From: Actinomycetales bacterium
GTDB lineage: Bacteria; Actinomycetota; Actinomycetes; Nanopelagicales; Nanopelagicaceae
Direction of reading: 5' to 3'
Length of the DNA stretch: 49,318 bases
NCBI GenBank assembly: GCA_018969355.1
Contig: JAGWYO010000008.1
Coordinates: forward strand, 1 to 49,318
The notes under the pieces are model-generated. The model ran no database searches. It was given only the letters and a program-made list of their open reading frames with translations, and was not told the origin of the DNA. Numbering within the stretch: the first letter of the stretch is position 1; each line of letters starts with the position of its first letter. Both the position numbers and the translations under genes were made by a program. Below are positions 44,010 to 49,318 of this stretch, one piece after another.

Positions 44010-44594
44010 ATGAGAACTGCACGAGTCGAAAGAGCAACTAAAGAGTCACATGTTTTAGTTGAGCTCAATCTAGATGGACAAGGCGTTATCGATGTTTCTA
44101 CGGGTGTGCCGTTTTTTGATCACATGATGTCTCAGCTCGGTAAACACTCAGGCTTTAATCTCACGATTAAGACAACAGGTGATGTTGAAGTCGATTCTCA
44201 CCACAGCGTTGAGGACACTTCACTGGCATTTGGCCAAGCGTTGCGTGAAGCGTTGGGGGACAAGGCAGGCATACGCCGCTTCGGTGATTCCATGGTTCCA
44301 CTTGATGAAGTTTTAGTTCAAGCCGCAGTTGATCTCTCTGGTCGTCCATATTTAGTTCATCGCCAGCCAGAGATTGTTGAACTTATTGGAACTTTTGATA
44401 CAACACTTGGAAAACATATTTGGGAATCAATAGTTGCAGAGGCACATATTGCACTGCACATTCGTGTGCTCGAGGGAAGAAATGCACACCATGTTTTTGA
44501 AGCACAGTTCAAAGCTGTTGCACGTGCACTGCGTGATGCGGTTTCACTCGATGGCAGAGTTGCAGGTATTCCTTCAACTAAAGGCTCTCTTTGA
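44010..44594 (+). CDS. hisB: Imidazoleglycerol-phosphate dehydratase HisB
   Basis: This 194-residue enzyme dehydrates imidazole glycerol phosphate. It is the single-domain form without a phosphatase fusion. The manganese-binding histidine motifs F-F-D-H-M-M-S-Q and D-S-H-H-S-V-E-D, and the second copy E-A-H-I-A-L-H with N-A-H-H-V-F-E-A, are intact. GAGAGG lies seven bases before the ATG. The hisH TTG start overlaps its stop. Confidence 0.95.
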   Translation: MRTARVERATKESHVLVELNLDGQGVIDVSTGVPFFDHMMSQLGKHSGFNLTIKTTGDVEVDSHHSVEDTSLAFGQALREALGDKAGIRRFGDSMVPLDEVLVQAAVDLSGRPYLVHRQPEIVELIGTFDTTLGKHIWESIVAEAHIALHIRVLEGRNAHHVFEAQFKAVARALRDAVSLDGRVAGIPSTKGSL

Positions 44595-45193
44595 TCGCAA
44601 TTCTTGATTATGGTTCTGGCAACTTACGTTCGGCACAAAGAGCCTTTGCTACTTCTGGAGTCGATGTAGTTGTCACATCAGATCGCGCTACAGCACTTGA
44701 AGCCGATGGTTTAGTTGTGCCAGGTGTTGGAGCCTTTGCTGCATGTATGCAGGGGTTGGGAACTATTAGTGGCGAAGCAATCATCCGCGAGCGAATTGAG
44801 AAAGAGCGAGCAGTATTAGGTATTTGTATTGGGATGCAGATACTTTTTCAAGAAGGTAGCGAGCATGCTGAAAATGGAAACCATAGAGGTGTTGGAGTTT
44901 GGGAAGGTGAAGTCTCGCGCTTGAAGGCACCAATACTTCCTCATATGGGGTGGAATAGCGTTGAAAGTGATCCGAACTCCATTTTGCTAAAGGGAGTTGC
45001 AGGCGAGTCATTCTATTTCGTGCACTCATATGCAGCCAAGAAGGCAGTTGGAAAAGTGCAAGGGTGGAGCTTTCATGGTGAAAAGTTTTTGTCTGTTGTT
45101 GAAGATGGATACGTGTGTGCAACACAATTTCACCCAGAGAAGTCTGGAGATGCAGGATTAGTCCTGATTAAGAATTGGGTGAAATCTCTATGA
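44591..45193 (+). CDS. hisH: Imidazole glycerol phosphate synthase glutaminase subunit HisH
   Basis: This 200-residue class I glutamine amidotransferase supplies ammonia to HisF. The catalytic triad is C79 (G-I-C-I-G-M-Q), H181 and E183 (Q-F-H-P-E-K-S-G). [11 protein letters not shown] at the N-terminus and P-H-M-G-W-N-S-V mark HisH rather than other amidotransferases. The start is TTG, overlapping the hisB stop by 4 bp (TTGA); the stop overlaps priA as ATGA. Confidence 0.95.
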   Translation: MIAILDYGSGNLRSAQRAFATSGVDVVVTSDRATALEADGLVVPGVGAFAACMQGLGTISGEAIIRERIEKERAVLGICIGMQILFQEGSEHAENGNHRGVGVWEGEVSRLKAPILPHMGWNSVESDPNSILLKGVAGESFYFVHSYAAKKAVGKVQGWSFHGEKFLSVVEDGYVCATQFHPEKSGDAGLVLIKNWVKSL

Positions 45194-45915
45194 GTTATTT
45201 AGAACTTCTTCCGGCAGTTGATGTTAAAGATGGACGGGCGGTTCGCTTGGTCCAAGGTGAACTTGCCCAAGAGAGTATTTACGGCGCACCGCTTGAAGTT
45301 GCACTTGAGTTTCAAGCAGCAGGGGCTGAGTGGTTACACCTAGTTGATCTAGATGCTGCTTTTGGCCGCGGAAGTAATGCCAAGCTTTTGGCACAAGTTG
45401 TTGACGCACTCGATATCAAAGTAGAACTCTCTGGAGGAATTAGAGATGATCAATCTTTGCGCACTGCTTTAGCAACTGGCTGTGAGCGAGTTAATCTTGG
45501 AACTGCAGCCCTAGAAAATCCAGACTGGACTGCTCGAGTCATAGGTGAGTTTGGCGATCGCATCGCAGTTGGACTTGATGTGCGCGGGCACGTCCTTGCT
45601 GCGCGAGGATGGACCAAAGAGGGTGGTGAACTCTTTGAAACACTGTCACGGTTAGATAGAGATGGTTGTGCTCGCTATGTGGTAACTGATGTGACAAAAG
45701 ATGGCACGTTGGCCGGACCGAATTTGGAACTGCTTAAATCTGTGTGTGCAGCAACATCTAGACCAGTAGTTGCAAGTGGTGGGATTTCTTCTTTGGTCGA
45801 TATTCAAGCTTTATGTGATCTCAATTCAATAGGTGTTGAAGGCGCCATTGTTGGTAAGGCTTTATATTCCGGTGCTTTTACTTTGCAAGAAGCGCTGAAA
45901 GTTACAAAACGATGA
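45190..45915 (+). CDS. priA: Phosphoribosyl isomerase A (PriA; HisA, possibly also TrpF)
   Basis: This 241-residue beta/alpha-barrel isomerase acts on ProFAR in histidine synthesis. D in L-P-A-V-D-V-K-D-G and D in V-T-D-V-T-K-D-G-T are the two catalytic acids. The loop [10 protein letters not shown] has the Arg-x-Trp pair that actinobacterial PriA uses to accept phosphoribosyl-anthranilate as well, so it may serve tryptophan synthesis too. The start at 45190 forms ATGA with the hisH stop; the longer reading from 45175 is rejected. It overlaps hisF by 4 bp. Confidence 0.92.
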   Translation: MSYLELLPAVDVKDGRAVRLVQGELAQESIYGAPLEVALEFQAAGAEWLHLVDLDAAFGRGSNAKLLAQVVDALDIKVELSGGIRDDQSLRTALATGCERVNLGTAALENPDWTARVIGEFGDRIAVGLDVRGHVLAARGWTKEGGELFETLSRLDRDGCARYVVTDVTKDGTLAGPNLELLKSVCAATSRPVVASGGISSLVDIQALCDLNSIGVEGAIVGKALYSGAFTLQEALKVTKR

Positions 45916-46685
45916 CTCTTTCTGTTCGCATTATTGCCTGCCTTGATGTCACTAATGGTCGAGTTGTTAAGGGAGTTAACTTTACAAACCTTGTTGATGC
46001 AGGAGATCCAGTTGAGATGGCCGCTCTCTATGGAACAGAAGGTGCGGATGAATTGACTTTTCTTGATATCTCAGCAACCGTTGATGGACGAGAGACTACG
46101 TTGGATGTTGTTCGCCGAACAGCCGAACAAGTCTTTATTCCATTAACTGTTGGTGGGGGCATTAGAAATGTATCTGATGTGGATCGATTACTTCGAGCCG
46201 GAGCTGACAAAGTTTCAATTAACACTGCAGCAGTTGCCCGTCCAGAATTGATTGCAGAGATTGCTGATCGATTTGGATCGCAAGTACTTGTTCTCTCTGT
46301 TGATGCCCGCCGAGCACGAACTGAGTCAGGTTTTGAAGTGACAACACATGGTGGTCGAGAAGGAACAGATATCGATGCAATCGCCTGGATTGAAAAAGCG
46401 TGTGCATTAGGTGTCGGTGAAATTCTCCTGAACTCAATGGATGCCGACGGCACTCGTGCTGGTTATGACATTGGAATGATTACGGCGATGCGTTCAGTTT
46501 CAAAAGTGCCATTGATTGCAAGTGGAGGTGCTGGAGCGTTGGCTGATTTTGCAGCAGCCCTAGATGCAGGAGCTGACGCCCTTCTTGCCGCCAGCGTGTT
46601 TCACTTTGGAATACACCGCATTGGGGATGTGAAGTCCTACCTTGGTTCACACAATTATCCCGTGCGCGCCGTGGCTGCAAGGTAA
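45912..46685 (+). CDS. hisF: Imidazole glycerol phosphate synthase cyclase subunit HisF
   Basis: This 257-residue beta/alpha barrel joins ammonia from HisH with PRFAR to give imidazole glycerol phosphate and AICAR. The N-terminal [19 protein letters not shown], then T-V-G-G-G-I-R, and N-S-M-D-A-D-G-T with the second catalytic Asp are all present. It is coupled to priA by overlap and followed 14 bases later by hisI. Confidence 0.96.
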   Translation: MTLSVRIIACLDVTNGRVVKGVNFTNLVDAGDPVEMAALYGTEGADELTFLDISATVDGRETTLDVVRRTAEQVFIPLTVGGGIRNVSDVDRLLRAGADKVSINTAAVARPELIAEIADRFGSQVLVLSVDARRARTESGFEVTTHGGREGTDIDAIAWIEKACALGVGEILLNSMDADGTRAGYDIGMITAMRSVSKVPLIASGGAGALADFAAALDAGADALLAASVFHFGIHRIGDVKSYLGSHNYPVRAVAAR

Positions 46686-46699
46686 GGCAGAATTACTGT

Positions 46700-47041
46700 A
46701 TGAGCTCCCTTGATCCAGCAGTTGCAGCGTTGTTTAAAGATTCAGCAACGCTCATTCCTGCTGTGGTTCAAGACTCAACAACGCATGAAGTTTTGATGCT
46801 GGCTTATATGAACTCAGAGTCGCTGGCGTTGACTCTGAGTACAGGTAAAGCTACTTATTGGTCACGCTCTCGAAATGAGCTTTGGGTTAAAGGTGCAACT
46901 TCTGGTCACTTTCAAAAAGTAGTCTCTGTTGAAGTGGATTGTGATGGTGATGCATTACTAGTACGCGTGGAACAGACTGGTGTTGCCTGCCATACCGGTA
47001 AAGCAACCTGCTTTCACAACGTATTAGCGTTGGGTGAGTAG
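46700..47041 (+). CDS. hisI: Phosphoribosyl-AMP cyclohydrolase HisI
   Basis: This 113-residue metal enzyme opens the purine ring of phosphoribosyl-AMP. [25 protein letters not shown] and the metal site D-C-D-G-D-A with [11 protein letters not shown] are all present. It is the single-domain form without HisE. It closes the his block and is followed after two bases by trpE, so the two pathways are probably co-transcribed. Confidence 0.95.
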   Translation: MSSLDPAVAALFKDSATLIPAVVQDSTTHEVLMLAYMNSESLALTLSTGKATYWSRSRNELWVKGATSGHFQKVVSVEVDCDGDALLVRVEQTGVACHTGKATCFHNVLALGE

Positions 47042-47043
47042 TA

Positions 47044-48528
47044 ATGAATATTGAAGAATTTCGTGCCTATGCCAAGATTTCAAATGTCATTCCAGTTTCA
47101 AGGCGTCTACTTGCAGATGGTGAAACACCCTTGGGTGTGTATAGAAAATTAGCAAAGAATGCTGCCAATACCTTTTTATTGGAATCTGCCGAACATGGTG
47201 GCGCTTGGTCACGATATTCATTTATTGGTGTGCGAAGTGAAGCAACATTGAGTGAAAAAGATGGCAAGGCATATTGGCAGGGGAGCGCACCGGCTGGAGC
47301 ACCAAGCGGAATTGATCCACTTGAAGCCCTACGCCTTTCTGCAGCACATCTAAAATCTCCAACAATTGCTGGACTGCCTCCTTTAACGGGTGGGTTAGTT
47401 GGTTTCATGGGTTATGACGTTGTGCGTCGATTAGAAAAACTTCCTAGCCTTTCAAAAAAAGATCTGCCTCTTCCAGAGTTAAGTTTTATGTTGACTAGTG
47501 ATTTAGCTGTCCTAGATCACAGTGATGGAACTATTACTTTAATTGCTAACGCCATTAACTGGGATGGAAGCGATGATCGCATTGATGAGGCTTTCAATGC
47601 TTGTAATGAGCGCTTAAATCGCATGCAATCTGATTTAGCTGCACCTCTTGATGGAGAGATTGCACAGATAGATTCACATAGCGCACCTATTTTTGATGCC
47701 AATATGACCCCCGATGATTTCAAGGCAATGGTTGCAATTGCAAAAGAGCAGATTATGGCGGGAGAAGCTTTCCAGATTGTTCTCTCGCAGCGCTTTTCTA
47801 TGCCATGTTCGGCTGATGCTATTGATGTTTATCGCATGCTACGCCTGAATAATCCAAGTCCGTATATGTACCTATTCCGCTTTAATGAGGCAATAACAGT
47901 TGTCGGTTCAAGCCCTGAAGCGTTGGTGAAAGTCAACCAAGGCGAGGTAATGATTCATCCCATTGCTGGAACTAGAAAGCGTTCATCATCGCCAGAGGAG
48001 GATCATCGCCTTGGTGAGGAGCTTTTGGCAGATCCAAAAGAGCGTGCCGAGCATTTAATGTTGGTTGATTTAGGGCGAAACGATTTAGGGCGAGTGTGCG
48101 CTCCAGGATCAGTAGAAGTTGTTGATTTCATGCATATTGAGCGATATTCACATGTGATGCACATTGTTTCAACAGTTACTGGCACATTGGCAGAGAAATC
48201 AACGCCAGTTGATGCTCTCTTTGCGCTCTTTCCTGCTGGCACATTATCTGGTGCTCCAAAACCTCGTGCAATGGAGATTATTGAAGAGCTAGAACCCACA
48301 CGCCGCGGAGTCTATGGAGGCATTGTTGGATATATTGATTTCACTGGAAATATTGATACATGTATCGCCATTCGAACTGCGTTGATTCATGATGGAGTTG
48401 CCTATGTCCAAGCCGGCGCTGGAGTTGTTGCTGACTCTGATGCAGAGTCGGAAAATCAAGAATGTACAAATAAGGCCGCAGCCGTTTTGATGGCAGTTGA
48501 TTCAGCCAATAGATTGCGAAAATACTAA
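47044..48528 (+). CDS. trpE: Anthranilate synthase component I TrpE
   Basis: This 494-residue chorismate-using enzyme makes anthranilate together with a glutaminase partner (TrpG), which is not in the window. The C-terminal catalytic domain has F-Q-I-V-L-S-Q-R-F, N-P-S-P-Y-M-Y, P-I-A-G-T-R-K-R and L-V-D-L-G-R-N-D-L-G-R-V. The feedback-site L-L-E-S-A-E near residue 40-45 is the usual tryptophan-binding element. PabB is the main alternative, but the neighbouring trpC and the LLES-type motif favour TrpE. Its stop overlaps the next small gene (TAATG). Confidence 0.93.
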   Translation: MNIEEFRAYAKISNVIPVSRRLLADGETPLGVYRKLAKNAANTFLLESAEHGGAWSRYSFIGVRSEATLSEKDGKAYWQGSAPAGAPSGIDPLEALRLSAAHLKSPTIAGLPPLTGGLVGFMGYDVVRRLEKLPSLSKKDLPLPELSFMLTSDLAVLDHSDGTITLIANAINWDGSDDRIDEAFNACNERLNRMQSDLAAPLDGEIAQIDSHSAPIFDANMTPDDFKAMVAIAKEQIMAGEAFQIVLSQRFSMPCSADAIDVYRMLRLNNPSPYMYLFRFNEAITVVGSSPEALVKVNQGEVMIHPIAGTRKRSSSPEEDHRLGEELLADPKERAEHLMLVDLGRNDLGRVCAPGSVEVVDFMHIERYSHVMHIVSTVTGTLAEKSTPVDALFALFPAGTLSGAPKPRAMEIIEELEPTRRGVYGGIVGYIDFTGNIDTCIAIRTALIHDGVAYVQAGAGVVADSDAESENQECTNKAAAVLMAVDSANRLRKY

Positions 48529-48695
48529 TGAAGCAATCAATCGCAATTGCTGTCAGCATTGTAGTTGTGTATGGGCTGGTTCTCCTTATAGGAAAAAAGT
48601 TTCGAATCTCACAACGCTATGAAAGAAAACCTCGTGTGCTCAACACGTGGAGCGCACTTGATGAAGGAATCGATCCAACGGTGGCGGATAAATAA
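48528..48695 (+). CDS. 55-residue single-helix membrane peptide between trpE and trpC
   Basis: A short reading frame joins trpE and trpC with one-base overlaps at both ends (TAATG and TAATG), so translation of all three is coupled. The 55-residue product has one transmembrane helix (about 5-22), a basic stretch (G-K-K-F-R-I-S-Q-R-Y-E-R-K-P-R) and an acidic end (L-D-E-G-I-D-P-T-V-A-D-K). Other actinobacteria often have a larger Trp-associated membrane protein gene in this slot; this could be a reduced relative or an unrelated peptide. The function is unknown. Confidence 0.65.
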   Translation: MKQSIAIAVSIVVVYGLVLLIGKKFRISQRYERKPRVLNTWSALDEGIDPTVADK

Positions 48696-49318
48696 TGAGT
48701 GTTCTGGATTTGATAATTGATGGGGTCCGCCAAGATTTGGCCGCTCGTAGAAAACCGCTAGCACAATTACAAGAGGCGATGGATTTAGCTGCACCAGTGC
48801 GTGATCCACTTGGTACTTTGCTCAGCAAACATATGTCGGTAATTGCTGAGGTCAAACGGTCTTCTCCTAGCAAGGGTGAGCTAGCAACAATTGCAGATCC
48901 TGCAACTTTGGCCGAGAAATATGAAAGGGCTGGAGCCAGCATCATCAGTGTTTTAACGGAGGCACGTCGCTTTGGTGGTTCACTCGCTGATCTGGATGCA
49001 GTTCGCTCACGAGTAAGCATTCCTATTTTGCGCAAAGATTTTATGGTTGATGAATATCAATTCTTTGAGGCACGAGCTCATGGTGCTGATGTTGTTCTAT
49101 TAATTGTTGCGGCTTTGAGTGACTCCCAACTAATCGATTTTCATCAGTTGGCACAAGGTTTAGGAATGCGAGCACTTGTTGAAGTGCATACACATGAAGA
49201 GCTTGAGCGAGCATTAGAGATCTCACCAGACATTGTTGGAGTTAACTCCCGTAATCTTAAAACATTAGATGTTGATGCCCTTGTATTTTCAGAGTTACTT
49301 CCGCTTATCCCAACTGAT
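48695..49318 (+). CDS. trpC: Indole-3-glycerol-phosphate synthase TrpC (partial, 3' end outside window)
   Basis: The first 208 codons of trpC run to the window end without a stop. The beta/alpha-barrel enzyme closes the indole ring of CdRP. I-A-E-V-K-R-S-S-P-S-K-G (catalytic Lys), Y-E-R-A-G-A-S-I-I-S-V-L-T-E, P-I-L-R-K-D-F-M-V-D-E-Y-Q and G-V-N-S-R-N-L-K-T are all intact. The ATG overlaps the stop of the small membrane peptide. About 50-60 residues should remain beyond the window. Confidence 0.95.
   Translation, partial: MSVLDLIIDGVRQDLAARRKPLAQLQEAMDLAAPVRDPLGTLLSKHMSVIAEVKRSSPSKGELATIADPATLAEKYERAGASIISVLTEARRFGGSLADLDAVRSRVSIPILRKDFMVDEYQFFEARAHGADVVLLIVAALSDSQLIDFHQLAQGLGMRALVEVHTHEELERALEISPDIVGVNSRNLKTLDVDALVFSELLPLIPTD

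Noticed and set aside
1-49318. tRNA, rRNA, insertion sequences, prophage or integrase genes
   Set aside because: No cloverleaf-like segments, transposase or integrase reading frames, or att-like direct repeats were recognised by eye; a tRNAscan or HMM search was not possible.

Overview
The window looks like a compact, mid-GC chromosome segment from an actinobacterium. The lineage call is inference from gene content and order, not from a search. Pointers are a dcw cluster of the type DUF3040-mraZ-rsmH...ftsZ without ftsA, then pgeF-yggS-sepF-yggT, dksA/traR-lspA-rluD-dnaE, a PriA-type hisA, DUF6504 beside dnaE2, an actinobacterial LexA box and an ileS leader of the translational T-box kind. 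Very short intergenic gaps, many ATGA overlaps, many TTG/GTG starts and a carotenoid cluster suggest a streamlined freshwater lineage such as acI/Nanopelagicales ('Ca. Planktophila'-like). No tRNA, rRNA, IS element, prophage, integrase or CRISPR array was seen.

Layout. (1) 10-630: a CDP-alcohol phosphatidyltransferase on +, convergent with a long minus-strand run (7367 down to 581) made of an iron-ADH-family enzyme, a YbaK-type deacylase, a small membrane protein, a VOC protein, a second small membrane protein and four carotenoid genes: CrtA-like monooxygenase, CruF-like hydratase, family-2 glycosyltransferase and CrtI/CrtD-like desaturase. (2) 7403-10366: SulP transporter (-) divergent from an MFS transporter (+), then a DoxX-family gene (-) with a perfect 20-bp palindrome over its promoter. 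(3) 10479-15208: an SOS operon, LexA box - DUF6504 - dnaE2 - dinB. (4) 15253-32452: DUF3040, a strong terminator, then the division/cell-wall cluster mraZ-rsmH-ftsL-ftsI-murE-murF-mraY-murD-ftsW-murG-murC-ftsQ-ftsZ-pgeF-yggS-sepF-yggT. mraZ is preceded by 10-bp-phased GTGG repeats, and rsmH by a structured leader resembling the mraW RNA motif. (5) 32439-35760: ileS on the minus strand with its T-box leader; divIVA/wag31, normally between yggT and ileS in actinobacteria, is missing. (6) 35830-41561: a lysine-rich DksA/TraR-type protein, lspA, rluD, dnaE1. (7) 41604 to the end: hisD-hisC-hisB-hisH-priA-hisF-hisI running straight into trpE, an unannotated 55-aa membrane peptide and trpC (cut by the window end).

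How it fits together: the dcw block supplies every cytoplasmic Mur ligase except MurA/MurB, the lipid I/II enzymes and the divisome core. The carotenoid block holds late tailoring steps (hydration, desaturation, oxygenation, glycosylation), so the precursor genes crtE/crtB must lie elsewhere. The his and trp genes look co-transcribed, which fits a PriA enzyme serving both pathways. Several promoters place a TANNNT -10 element only 6-9 nt before the start codon, suggesting frequent leaderless mRNAs.
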